The notes under the pieces: generated by a model | What the model saw: the letters and a program-made list of their open reading frames with translations, nothing else | Databases searched by the model: none | What the model was told of the DNA's origin: nothing | Shown: positions 26,793 through 35,572 of the stretch, in pieces | How positions within the stretch are numbered: position 1 is the first letter of the stretch | Layout of the letters: the number at the start of each line of letters is the position of its first letter | Made by a program: the position numbers and the translations under genes | Assembly (NCBI GenBank): GCA_002840645.1 | Contig: PHBO01000004.1 | Span: forward strand, 121,116 to 185,115 | Origin: Candidatus Cloacimonetes bacterium HGW-Cloacimonetes-3 | GTDB lineage: Bacteria; Cloacimonadota; Cloacimonadia; Cloacimonadales; Cloacimonadaceae | Length of the DNA stretch: 64,000 bases | Direction: 5' to 3'

Positions 26793-27254
26793 ATGAAAGG
26801 TATTTACATCACCATTATCACCTTGTTGTTAGTGCTGCCATTATTGGGGCAGCATTGCGGAAGTTGCCCTCCCACCGAAAGTGCAAAAGCACCCGAAAAA
26901 GCATCAACACCTGCACCCAAAGAGCTATCAGTAAACAAAGCCGAATGGATCAGCAACGATTATTACGTAAAGTACACTTGGCAAAAGAAGCCGAAAATCG
27001 GCACAGACTTGCTGTTTGTGGAAGTTTACAACAAGGACAAGAAGCTTGTGAAAGATATGTCACTAACTGCCAATTCATTTATGCCTACCATGCGGGGAGC
27101 GCATGATACCGGTGATGTGCCCATGAAAATGAACAAAAAGATGCAGTATGTAATCGATGTAAACTTTGTGATGGCAGGCGAATGGGGCGTGGAGCTTAAA
27201 TTCGCCAAAAACGGTAAAGTGTTTGCTGCTGGGCTTGTGAAAGCCAAAATTTAA
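26793..27254 (+). CDS. exported YtkA/FixH-like domain protein
   Basis: 153 residues. A signal peptide (about 1-20) is followed by a Cys-containing stretch HCGSCPP that could be a metal-binding or lipidation site, a Lys/Pro/Ala-rich linker and a small Ig-like domain (about 50-150). MPTMRGAHDTGDVPMKMNKK resembles the YtkA/FixH-type consensus of proteins linked to copper enzymes and efflux. AAGGAGA precedes the start. It lies 17 nt after csoR, so it is probably metal-induced. Confidence 0.65.
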   Translation: MKGIYITIITLLLVLPLLGQHCGSCPPTESAKAPEKASTPAPKELSVNKAEWISNDYYVKYTWQKKPKIGTDLLFVEVYNKDKKLVKDMSLTANSFMPTMRGAHDTGDVPMKMNKKMQYVIDVNFVMAGEWGVELKFAKNGKVFAAGLVKAKI

Positions 27255-27269
27255 CAATTTGAGGATGAA

Positions 27270-28325
27270 ATGAAACTCTACTTCCAACTGCTTAGCTTAA
27301 CAGCGAACGGGAGACTATTCGTATCGGGCATGATTGTAGTTCTGCTGTTAAGTGCCATTATACAGCCTCTCATGGCTTCGGATAATCTGCTTTTTGTAGA
27401 AGCACAGATGGTAGGGGGTTACAGTTCGTCCATAGATGAAGTAATCCTATACTCCCATCACTTTCATGAAGCAATGCAAAAGCCCTCCGTGGGTTTTGAT
27501 TTTGTAAAGCGTTTTGGCAATGAAAGCAGAGATTGGGGCTTGCTGGCAATCCAGTACCGGGTTGCATATCAGCAAGATAGTAAGCCGAGATATGCTTCTC
27601 AGCTTTACAATGCCTATTACAAACAGAAGCTTCCCGGATTGGATGTATGGATCGGCAGCAACAAGCCCGCTGTGGGTCTTACATCCAATCTGGATAATCA
27701 TGCGGTATTGCTTAGCGATATGAGCATGAAAGTATTCACTTTCGACCGCGATTGGGGAGTAGGAGCCGAGAAGGACATGGATTGGCTGAAGCTATCCGGC
27801 AGTGCTACCAACGGCTCCGGGATGCAGATTTACAACAAGCATGGTAATTACCTGCTGGCAGGAAGGATGGGGCTTGGCAACCTCAACAAAAGCAATTACA
27901 ATCTCGGTTTCTCAGCAGCGCATGGTAAGGTTCTGGAAGCCATGGGTTATACCCTGGGACATCCTGATGCCCAAAGCGGTGAATACATCCTGCATGGCAT
28001 GGACTATGTAGGTATGGATGGCTCGCTTCGTTATCTGAATATTGATCTTAAGTTCGATTCGCTTCTTGGCGAGTTCTATAACAAGCCCGCAAAAGCCATT
28101 ATGTTGCGCACCGGTATTCATCTGCTGGAAGAAGAACGCCTTACTCTTGAAGCACAGGTTATATACAGCAAGTATGTGGTATTCGAAAACTTTAACGGGG
28201 AGCTTGCTGCCGCATATAAGCTAAATTCAGACTTCACATTACGAGCAATGGGCGATTACGACACCAGACAAGAAACCTATAAAATAATAGGTCAGCTATA
28301 CTATTACAAACCATTGGGCTTATAG
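27270..28325 (+). CDS. outer-membrane beta-barrel-like protein
   Basis: 351 residues. A long N-terminal signal segment (cleavage probably after QPLMA, about residue 36) is followed by alternating polar/hydrophobic strands (NLLFVEAQMVGGYSSS, AIQYRVAYQQD, YNLGFSAAHGKVLEAM, LTLEAQVIYSKYVVFE). It ends in the strand KIIGQLYYYKPLGL. This looks like a porin-type barrel, but no family is recognised. It is in tandem with the YtkA-like gene (15 nt gap) and the FMN-binding protein (10 nt gap), so it may be the outer-membrane part of the metal-responsive system. Confidence 0.6.
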   Translation: MKLYFQLLSLTANGRLFVSGMIVVLLLSAIIQPLMASDNLLFVEAQMVGGYSSSIDEVILYSHHFHEAMQKPSVGFDFVKRFGNESRDWGLLAIQYRVAYQQDSKPRYASQLYNAYYKQKLPGLDVWIGSNKPAVGLTSNLDNHAVLLSDMSMKVFTFDRDWGVGAEKDMDWLKLSGSATNGSGMQIYNKHGNYLLAGRMGLGNLNKSNYNLGFSAAHGKVLEAMGYTLGHPDAQSGEYILHGMDYVGMDGSLRYLNIDLKFDSLLGEFYNKPAKAIMLRTGIHLLEEERLTLEAQVIYSKYVVFENFNGELAAAYKLNSDFTLRAMGDYDTRQETYKIIGQLYYYKPLGL

Positions 28326-28335
28326 GAGGATAAAC

Positions 28336-28941
28336 ATGAAAGTACATGTCTTTCTGCTGTTTATCCTGTTGTTTCCCATCTTGATCTCTGCTGCCACAGG
28401 CTGTGATCTGAACGATCCCGATGCGGATATAAAAAGGCTTTTCCCCCAATCCACCGGCTATAAAACTGCCTACCTTTCCCTGCAAAAGACAGGGGGATCG
28501 GATGCGCTTAAGCGGGTGGAAAAGTCTCTGGGCGATAAGCTCTCCGGCACCTACGAGACAATAGATGTTCCTTACAGTGTTTACACAGTGTTCAAAGGAA
28601 AAGATGTGCTCGGTTATGTACATGGCGTCAACCAGAAAGGACAGTATGGCGGACTACAGGTATTTCTGGCACTGGACAACCGGGGAGTTATCTCCAATTT
28701 CTACCTCCAGAAGCTATCTTCAAAAGACGCCAAGTATTTTAAAGACAAGAAATTTACCTCGCAATTCAAGGGACTTGCCCTTGTTGATTTCAGCACCTAC
28801 AACCTCGCCACCGGCAAAGGAAGCAGCAAACTGAATGCCATAAAAGATCCCGCCACCAGCCCTAAAAGCGATTTTGCCGCCATAATGAGGGCGGTAAAGA
28901 AAAACCTGTCGCTGATGCAGGAATTTGTGTTTAAGAAATGA
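28336..28941 (+). CDS. exported FMN-binding-domain protein
   Basis: 201 residues with a signal peptide (1-20). The FMN_bind-type core lies at about 90-165: VLGYVHGVNQKGQYGGLQVF, then ALDNRGVISNFYLQKLSSKD. Such domains occur in NqrC/RnfG and NosR, and in stand-alone exported flavoproteins flavinylated by ApbE. The 'S/T-G-A-T' flavinylation motif is not obvious; a GKGSSKLNA stretch lies where it would be expected. GGAGG lies 6 nt upstream. Its place before a MacB-like ABC pair suggests a periplasmic redox step tied to export. Confidence 0.7.
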   Translation: MKVHVFLLFILLFPILISAATGCDLNDPDADIKRLFPQSTGYKTAYLSLQKTGGSDALKRVEKSLGDKLSGTYETIDVPYSVYTVFKGKDVLGYVHGVNQKGQYGGLQVFLALDNRGVISNFYLQKLSSKDAKYFKDKKFTSQFKGLALVDFSTYNLATGKGSSKLNAIKDPATSPKSDFAAIMRAVKKNLSLMQEFVFKK

Positions 28942-28962
28942 TACAGTAAAGAGGATAGAATT

Positions 28963-30159
28963 ATGCCAAGTATCACAGGTATTGCATATAAAAATCTCCG
29001 TCGCAAACGGATTCGCAGCATCCTGACCATTTTTGGAATTGCCCTTTCCACTTGGGTATTGGTTAGTTTGTTTGGTTTCAACAGGGGCTACGAAGCTTCA
29101 CTAAATAATGATATAGACAATCTTGGTTTTCAGGTGTTGCTAACCGCAAAGGGCTGCCCATACGAAGCTGCCACCCTTATGCTGCAAGGCAGCAAGAGCC
29201 TTCGCTACATGCCGGAAACAGTTCTGGACAGCCTGAATCAGAATGCTGCCGTAGATAAAATTACTCCCATGCTGATGCAAACGGTCTTTGATGTGAACAA
29301 AGGCGAAGAAGGCGGCATGGTTGGTTACCTTGGCATCGATCCTGAAACCTATCCTTCCATGAAGCCATACTTAACCTTCAGTTCCGGCGCATGGTTCACG
29401 GACAGGGACGCCAAAGAAGCAGTTCTGGGTTATGAAGTGGCAGAGCTGGAACAGCGGGAAGTTGGCGATCTGATGTTGATTCCTGAAAAGGAAGTGGAAG
29501 TAACCGTGGTTGGAATAATGAAACGAAGCGGCACCCAGGACGATGGCACGATCTTCATGCCTTACAAAGCATTGCAAACCATTTTTGGAGTGGAAAATCA
29601 GCTCACCAGCGTGGGCATCAAAGTGAAGCAAGATGTGGATATAAACGCATACGAAGAACAGCTTTACAGCATTCCTGACGTACAAGTAGTATCCATGGCT
29701 CAGGTGAAGAACACTATCTCCAATCTGGTTTCCACTGCCAAAGTCATGGTAATGTCCATTGCCATCATTGCCATCCTGATTGCCATGGTAGGTGTGATGA
29801 ACACTATTCTCATGTCTGTGTTGGAGCGCTATCAGGAGATCGGCATTATGAAATCGATGGGTGCTACCACCTTTCATATTTTTCGCCTGATTTGGTTCGA
29901 AACGGTTATCCTTTGTGCCCTGGGTGGTATTATTGGTTCACTGTTTTCCATCGTGATGGCATCGCTAACCGAAACCCTGATCCGCTACATCCTGCCTTAC
30001 GCACCTTCAGGAGCTTTAATCAGGATAGATTTCATGCTGGCAATCAAATCCATCGGCATTATCACCATCATCGGCTTACTAAGCGGGATTTATCCTGCTT
30101 ACCGCGCCGCTAAAATCAAACCCATTGAAGCAATACGCAGTAGTGAAGGTGAATTATGA
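28963..30159 (+). CDS. MacB/FtsX-type ABC transporter permease
   Basis: 398 residues. One N-terminal TM (about 20-40) leads into a large periplasmic MacB-PCD-like domain (about 45-250). Three C-terminal TMs follow in the FtsX domain (about 270-390), with LERYQEIGIMKSMGATTFHI and the end GIYPAYRAAKIKPIEAIRS. This is the mechanotransmission-type permease (MacB/LolCE group), which acts on periplasmic or outer-membrane substrates. It overlaps the ATPase gene by 4 nt (ATGA). Confidence 0.9.
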   Translation: MPSITGIAYKNLRRKRIRSILTIFGIALSTWVLVSLFGFNRGYEASLNNDIDNLGFQVLLTAKGCPYEAATLMLQGSKSLRYMPETVLDSLNQNAAVDKITPMLMQTVFDVNKGEEGGMVGYLGIDPETYPSMKPYLTFSSGAWFTDRDAKEAVLGYEVAELEQREVGDLMLIPEKEVEVTVVGIMKRSGTQDDGTIFMPYKALQTIFGVENQLTSVGIKVKQDVDINAYEEQLYSIPDVQVVSMAQVKNTISNLVSTAKVMVMSIAIIAILIAMVGVMNTILMSVLERYQEIGIMKSMGATTFHIFRLIWFETVILCALGGIIGSLFSIVMASLTETLIRYILPYAPSGALIRIDFMLAIKSIGIITIIGLLSGIYPAYRAAKIKPIEAIRSSEGEL

Positions 30160-30836
30160 GCGCGATAATTACCGCCCAAAATCTGGAAAAGATCTACATC
30201 CGTGGCTCAGAAAAGATCGTAGCAGTAGATAAAGTAAGCCTGAGCTTGGAGGAAGGTGAATTTGTGTCCTTCGTTGGCCCCTCGGGATCGGGCAAAACCA
30301 CCCTACTACATCTCCTTGGTTGTCTGGATAATCCCACTTCAGGTTCACTAAGCATTGGCGATATATCTGTCTTTGCAGACAACAAGTCCATAAGTGAGCA
30401 GAAGTTAACGAAAATCAGACGCAATAACTTTGGCTATATCTTTCAAAAGTTCTACCTGATTCCAACCTTAACCGTGAAAGAGAATATCCTGTTACCCTAT
30501 GCTTTCTACAAAAACCCATCTGCCAATACCACAGCAGAAGAACTGGCAGAAAGGCTGGGATTGTCCCACCGCCTGAGCCATTTACCCAAAGAGCTTTCAG
30601 GTGGGGAAATGCAGAGAGTTGCTATTGCCCGCGCTTTGATAAACAAGCCAAACATCCTTCTTGCAGATGAGCCTACAGGCAATCTGGATTCCAAGCGAAG
30701 CATGGAGATTGCTGCTATTTTGAGCGAGCTGAACCGGGAAGATGGGATAACGATCATTCTGGTAACCCACAATCCCGCTCTTGCTGAGGTTGCCAATACC
30801 ACAGTGCACCTTCAGGATGGGAAAGTAATCGGCTAA
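30156..30836 (+). CDS. MacB/LolD-type ABC transporter ATP-binding protein
   Basis: 226 residues. Walker A is GPSGSGKTTLLH (about 42), the Q-loop is YIFQKFYLIPTLTV, the signature is LSGGEMQRVAIARAL, Walker B is ILLADEPTGNLDS and the switch His lies in VTHNP. It is the closest type to LolD/MacB ATPases. Together with the permease it forms the energised core of the csoR-led operon. Confidence 0.93.
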   Translation: MSAIITAQNLEKIYIRGSEKIVAVDKVSLSLEEGEFVSFVGPSGSGKTTLLHLLGCLDNPTSGSLSIGDISVFADNKSISEQKLTKIRRNNFGYIFQKFYLIPTLTVKENILLPYAFYKNPSANTTAEELAERLGLSHRLSHLPKELSGGEMQRVAIARALINKPNILLADEPTGNLDSKRSMEIAAILSELNREDGITIILVTHNPALAEVANTTVHLQDGKVIG

Positions 30837-30860
30837 ACTAAAACTATATTTAGCCCTCTT
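30831..30860 (+). terminator. weak hairpin at the end of the csoR operon
   Basis: GGCTAAA (30831-30837, including the stop codon) pairs with TTTAGCC (30849-30855). Only CTCTTGT follows, so termination here would be weak. Confidence 0.3.
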
Positions 30861-30886
30861 GTCCCCACCTTTGCACTGTCTGTCTG

Positions 30887-30985
30887 CCCTAATGCGCCTA
30901 TAATAATTCCCTAACAATTCCCTAACGCCGTTAAGGAATTGTTAGGGAATTATTAGGGCAATACTAAAGATAGGAGTAAGGGCAA
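30887..30985 (+). repeat. long-hairpin intergenic repeat, copy A
   Basis: A 27-nt arm (30901-30927) and its complement (30929-30955) differ at one position; GCCCTAA/TTAGGGC extend the symmetry. Each arm holds tandem AATTCCCTAAC units. Flanks CCTAATGCGCCTATA and ACTAAAGATAGGAG are shared in near-identical form with the copy at 40190. The spacer 30837-31197 holds only this, a tandem palindrome, and the leader of the next gene. Confidence 0.75.
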
Positions 30986-30990
30986 TAAAC

Positions 30991-31014
30991 GCACACCTGT
31001 GCGCACACCTGTGC
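30991..31014. repeat. tandem palindrome GCACACCTGTGC x2
   Basis: Two head-to-tail copies of the 12-mer GCACACCTGTGC, each a 5-bp inverted repeat around CC. It lies about 185 nt upstream of the next gene. It may be an operator or simple repeat DNA. Confidence 0.5.
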
Positions 31015-31197
31015 GAAATGGCACACAATTTCAGTTTGGTTAGTGTAGAGAAAACCCACAGCTAACACCAGATAAATCACCTTATCTATCTCTACAATAA
31101 GCAATTACAGCATGCATGAAGTATAACAATTATCCTCAATGGTCTTTGGCACTTCTTTTGCTTTTATGTAAGGCATCTCATTAAGAGGAGAAGAAAA

Positions 31198-33576
31198 ATG
31201 AAAAGATCAGCATTGCTTGTTTTGCTTTGGAGTTTACTAACCCTGCTTAGTGCACAACTATTAGTTCAGGGTTTTGAACAGGCATGGCCGCCCGAGGGCT
31301 GGCTGTTACTTAATGCCGGCAGCGGAAACAACTGGACCTTGCTAAATTCTTACACTTCTGCCAGCGAGGGTACAAATTGTATGATTTATGAATACCATCA
31401 TACTCAAGCTGCTAATGCCTGGGCATTTTCCAATGGAATTCCTATGGTGGCGGGAAGGAGCTACCGGGTGGAATTTGATCAGAAAGTCCTGGAGAGTTGC
31501 TATCCTGAGTATTTGAAAGTAACCTTGGGAACTGCTCAAACAGTTGCCTCTCAAACAACCACGTTGCTGAACTATCCTTACCCGGGCTTAACTAACAGAT
31601 CATATATTAACCGGGTATCACCGGAATACACCTGCACGGTTTCCGGCACTTACTATCTTGGCTTCAACTGCTTCTCAAGGCGTGACATGTTTGTTCTGTA
31701 TATAGACAACATCCGCCTTTACGAGACCATTCCGAATGCAGCTCCGGACTTTGCGAATTGCGTTTATCCTGCTAATACGGTTTCAAATGTTATGGAAGAT
31801 CCCACCCTGCGTTGGTCTCCTATTTCCGGGAATGTAGATGGCTATACGCTAAGCTTGGGGACAAACAATCCTCCCGGTAACGTTGTGAATGGGCTTCCAC
31901 TTATTAGTACGGCTTTCTCATCTCCTCTGCTTCAGCACAATACTGTCTATTATTGGAAAGTGGTTCCTTACAACGAGTTTGGAGCCACGGAGAACTGCCC
32001 GGTATGGAGCTTTACCACCGGTGCAGACCCCACGGTTACCGGCTTCCCATATACAGAGAGTTTTGATGTAGAATTGCCTCCTTATGGTTGGCATAGTGAG
32101 CCGGTGATAGGAACCTGGAATTGGATGCTAACACCTATTACTTCTTCATATCCTCAGCAGCTCCCTCATTCTGGTGCGAACATGGCATGTTATGATGTAA
32201 AAGGCTCTTTAACCGGGCATTCGGCAATTCTGGCTTCCCCTCCCTTATCTGCGGCTCCTGCTGATTATAGTTACAGTATGTCCCTGTGGATGATTAGAGA
32301 GCTTTCTCTGCCCGGATATCCGGATTTGATAAATATCTACTATGCTACTCAACCCGATCTGGACAATTCTCCCACTCTGTTATACACGGTTCATCGCTCG
32401 GTGTATATGGAGCCGGTGGTAGAAGCTGTAGCCGGATGGCATGAGATATCATTGGACAATCTGCCCTTTAGCGAGGGATTCCAGAATTACATCATTATCG
32501 AGGCTGTTAATGGAAACGGAGTTAGCATTCATGTGGATGATCTCACTATTCTTCGGGCTCCATTGCCACAGGTTCCCCAATCCTGTGTAGCGACCAATCC
32601 TCATCCCAATGCTGTTGATGTGGCGACCAATGCCAGCCTTCAATGGGAGCCCGGAGATGAGAATACGGATGGATACAGGCTGTATCTCGGCACCAATAAT
32701 CCTCCTTCCAATATGATTAATGGCTTGGATACCGCTGCTTTGCACAGTTATACACCCGCTTTGCCATTATCGCATGCAACCGTATATTATTGGAAGATTG
32801 TGCCCTACAACGAAATCGGTTCAGCTCTTAACTGCCCTGTGTGGAGTTTCACAACCGGAGCTCTCCCTGCTGTATCCGATTATCCCTACGAGGTAGATTT
32901 CAGTAGCTATCTACCCACGGGCTGGAGCCTAATAGGGGTGGGAACAGGTAACTGGAGCCAAAGCTTCAGCATTACTACTGGCGGAACATCCCCGGAAGTA
33001 AAGCTAAGCAGGACACCACAATTCAACGGTGTTAGCCGTATGCAAACCGCAGTATTGAACACAAGTGCTGTCTCTGCATTGCAGCTAAACTTCCGCACTT
33101 ATTATGACCATTTCAGCGGAGTATTCGAGATTGGTGTGGCAACCCGGCATGGGGAAGGGGCTTGGACAGTGGTGTGGTCTCATACAAACAGCACTTTAGC
33201 CGCAGGGCAAATCTCACTATTGCTGCAAAACTCTGATATCGGACATCCGGATACTCAGGTGTGTTTTTATGCCAACGGCGATTCGTACAATATGAACTAC
33301 TGGTACATAGATAATGTTTCGTTTGTTAACGCAGGTGTTGGCACTCCGCAAAACCTGATGATCTCTTTCACAGAAGCAGGATTAGTGCTTAGCTGGGATG
33401 AGGTGGAAGCAGCTACGGGCTACACTGTGTGGCAAAGTTCCTCACCTTATCTACCCTTCGATCCCATAGCTCAGGTCAATTGGCAAAAGGTGAACATAGT
33501 GCCTGTTATCGATGCTTCCTTGCTTATTGATACCTCCAATGCCAAAGCATTTTATCGGGTAACAGCTATTCGTTAG
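31198..33576 (+). CDS. large exported modular surface protein
   Basis: 792 residues with a signal peptide (MKRSALLVLLWSLLTLLSA). It has three 'choice-of-anchor J'/MAM-like jellyroll modules (about 22-180, 275-460 and 560-710). These alternate with two near-identical fibronectin-III-like repeats ending YYWKVVPYNEFGATENCPVW and YYWKIVPYNEIGSALNCPVW. A final Fn3-like module follows (about 715-792). There is no NYPNPF sorting domain, so it may be anchored differently or secreted. AAGAGGAGA lies upstream of the ATG. The role is probably adhesion or polymer binding (inference). Confidence 0.75.
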   Translation: MKRSALLVLLWSLLTLLSAQLLVQGFEQAWPPEGWLLLNAGSGNNWTLLNSYTSASEGTNCMIYEYHHTQAANAWAFSNGIPMVAGRSYRVEFDQKVLESCYPEYLKVTLGTAQTVASQTTTLLNYPYPGLTNRSYINRVSPEYTCTVSGTYYLGFNCFSRRDMFVLYIDNIRLYETIPNAAPDFANCVYPANTVSNVMEDPTLRWSPISGNVDGYTLSLGTNNPPGNVVNGLPLISTAFSSPLLQHNTVYYWKVVPYNEFGATENCPVWSFTTGADPTVTGFPYTESFDVELPPYGWHSEPVIGTWNWMLTPITSSYPQQLPHSGANMACYDVKGSLTGHSAILASPPLSAAPADYSYSMSLWMIRELSLPGYPDLINIYYATQPDLDNSPTLLYTVHRSVYMEPVVEAVAGWHEISLDNLPFSEGFQNYIIIEAVNGNGVSIHVDDLTILRAPLPQVPQSCVATNPHPNAVDVATNASLQWEPGDENTDGYRLYLGTNNPPSNMINGLDTAALHSYTPALPLSHATVYYWKIVPYNEIGSALNCPVWSFTTGALPAVSDYPYEVDFSSYLPTGWSLIGVGTGNWSQSFSITTGGTSPEVKLSRTPQFNGVSRMQTAVLNTSAVSALQLNFRTYYDHFSGVFEIGVATRHGEGAWTVVWSHTNSTLAAGQISLLLQNSDIGHPDTQVCFYANGDSYNMNYWYIDNVSFVNAGVGTPQNLMISFTEAGLVLSWDEVEAATGYTVWQSSSPYLPFDPIAQVNWQKVNIVPVIDASLLIDTSNAKAFYRVTAIR

Positions 33577-33621
33577 ATACGATAAATAACCCCCAACTCC
33601 AAACAAACAGGCATAGCCTGA

Positions 33622-33662
33622 GAGGGACAGAGGAACAAGCTTCTCTGTCCCTCGCTTTTTAT
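33622..33662 (+). terminator. intrinsic terminator
   Basis: The 11-bp perfect stem GAGGGACAGAG/CTCTGTCCCTC (33622-33632, 33643-33653) has a 10-nt loop; GCTTTTTTAT follows. It ends transcription of the 792-residue protein gene. Confidence 0.85.
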
Positions 33663-33747
33663 AATTGACAGAATATCACTCTTTCCGACAGATGGCGGAG
33701 ACGGTTAAACCCGCATGAACACAGCGTAATCTATCAGTGAGGACAAC

Positions 33748-35388
33748 ATGCAGAAAACATATATTATCGGACACCGCAATCCCGACACAGATTCAGTTTG
33801 TGCGCCATATGCCTATACTTGGCTAAAAAAGGCTATAGATCCCGAAGGTAATTACATTGCCGGTGTACTTGGCAACCTTAATCCCCAAACTGAGTTTATC
33901 TTCAGCAAGCTTGGCATAGAACCTCCCGCTTTATTGCGTGATGTGTGCCCTAAAGCAGAAGATATTATGAACACAAACATTTGGACTGCAAGCGACAACG
34001 ATCCTGTGGGCATGGTTACCAAGCTGATTGATGAGCATCACATCCGCAGCATTCCCGTAACTGATACCGATAATAACTATACGGGTTTAGTTACTGTTCT
34101 GGGTTTGGCGCAGTACTTCATGCCAAAGCCGTACGAATCTCGTCCTTTATACACCCTGCGTCCGGAGAATTTTGACAAGGTTATGCCCGGCTGTTTCCTA
34201 AAAACAGGCACCGTGCAGGAAATGGAAACCCGCCTTATGGTAGGTGCCATGGCTTTTGATACCTTTATACTGCGGCTTAAACAAAGCATGGAAGATCATA
34301 AGCATCAGTATCCTGCGCTTATCGTGGGTAACCGACCGGATATTATCGACTATTCGTTAAAACAGGATTTCCCCATCCTTATCTTAACAGGGATGAGCCA
34401 CGAAGAATGCAAGCAACTGGATACAAAAGCCTTTAAGGGCTGGATTTATATATCTGATGTGGATACCGCCGAGACAATCAGGCTGCTTCGCACCAGCATC
34501 CCTGTAAAAGCCATTGCCAATACCCAACAGCCGGTGCTGAAGCCCACCGATGGCTTAGCTACGATAAAGAAAACCCTTATGAATCTGGATCACCACGGGC
34601 TTGCCGTGCTAAATGGCAAGAAGCTTCTTGGTTTGGTTAGCAGTTCCAGCCTCATCGATCCGCCCAAGCACAGAGTGATTATGGTGGATCATAACGAAGC
34701 ATCTCAATCAGCCGAAGGCATTGAACAGGCAGAGGTTATAGAGATACTTGATCACCACCGCCTGGGTGCTATTCACACCACCAACCCTATCTATGTGTAT
34801 GCCCGTCCGCTTGGCAGCAGTTGCACAATTGTTTATAAGCACTTTCGCAATGCGGGTGTTACACCCCCGGCGCATATAGCTGCCATGCTGCTTTCCGGTA
34901 TTCTGTCCGATACCATTATTCTGCGTTCACCAACCACAACTCCGCAAGATGTTAAGGCTGCTGAAGCATTGGCGGAGATTGCTAACCTGAATATTCAGGA
35001 TTGGGGAACCGATATCTTCCGTCATGCAGCTTCGCTCACCTCTGCAAATCCCGATCTGGCAATTAGCTCGGATTTCAAAATCTACACCGAGCATGGCTAT
35101 CGGGTGGGAATTGCCCAAATGGAGGTTATCACCCTGAATGACCTTCGCAGTGTGGAAAAGGACTATCTGGAAGCCCTGATACGCACGCAGCAGAAGTTCG
35201 CCTTGGACTGGGCTTTGCTGATGATAACCGATATAATTGAGGAAGAAAGCATCTTGTTAACCACAGAATTTGCTCCTGCTGATCAGCTAAAATATCCCCG
35301 GCTGGATGAATGTACCTTCCACCTGCCAGCGGTGCTATCCCGCAAAAAGCAATTGCTACCGGAAATACTGCACGTGCTTAGCCAATAA
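33748..35388 (+). CDS. ppaC: CBS/DRTGG-domain manganese-dependent inorganic pyrophosphatase (family II)
   Basis: 546 residues. The split DHH catalytic domain shows IIGHRNPDTDSVCAPYAY (1-20 region), VDHNEASQ and ILDHHRLGAIHTTNPI (about 310-350). Between them lie two CBS motifs (NTNIWTASDNDPVGMVTKLI and TDGLATIKKTLMNL) and a DRTGG domain, the regulatory insert of nucleotide-controlled CBS-PPases. The DHHA2 domain forms the C-terminus. It hydrolyses pyrophosphate and is typically inhibited by AMP/ADP and activated by ATP or diadenosine polyphosphates. It is a single gene between surface-protein genes. Confidence 0.94.
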   Translation: MQKTYIIGHRNPDTDSVCAPYAYTWLKKAIDPEGNYIAGVLGNLNPQTEFIFSKLGIEPPALLRDVCPKAEDIMNTNIWTASDNDPVGMVTKLIDEHHIRSIPVTDTDNNYTGLVTVLGLAQYFMPKPYESRPLYTLRPENFDKVMPGCFLKTGTVQEMETRLMVGAMAFDTFILRLKQSMEDHKHQYPALIVGNRPDIIDYSLKQDFPILILTGMSHEECKQLDTKAFKGWIYISDVDTAETIRLLRTSIPVKAIANTQQPVLKPTDGLATIKKTLMNLDHHGLAVLNGKKLLGLVSSSSLIDPPKHRVIMVDHNEASQSAEGIEQAEVIEILDHHRLGAIHTTNPIYVYARPLGSSCTIVYKHFRNAGVTPPAHIAAMLLSGILSDTIILRSPTTTPQDVKAAEALAEIANLNIQDWGTDIFRHAASLTSANPDLAISSDFKIYTEHGYRVGIAQMEVITLNDLRSVEKDYLEALIRTQQKFALDWALLMITDIIEEESILLTTEFAPADQLKYPRLDECTFHLPAVLSRKKQLLPEILHVLSQ

Positions 35389-35413
35389 AAGCGATCTCCT
35401 CGCTTAAATTTGC

Positions 35414-35443
35414 TTGACAAAATATCCCTCTTTGCAATACTAT
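35414..35443 (+). promoter_or_regulatory. putative promoter of the 1,513-residue surface protein
   Basis: TTGACA (35414-35419) and TACTAT (35438-35443) have an 18-nt spacer. They lie about 130 nt upstream of the gene, leaving a long leader. Confidence 0.5.
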
Positions 35444-35572
35444 TAAATAGTATGATTTGGCGGTTACCGTTAGCATAGGTGAATTGTTACGGATGCTTGG
35501 GCTCGCTGAGAAGGTCTTTATAGAACATAAGAAGCATTGATCTGGATTTTATACTAAAGTATGGAGTTTATC

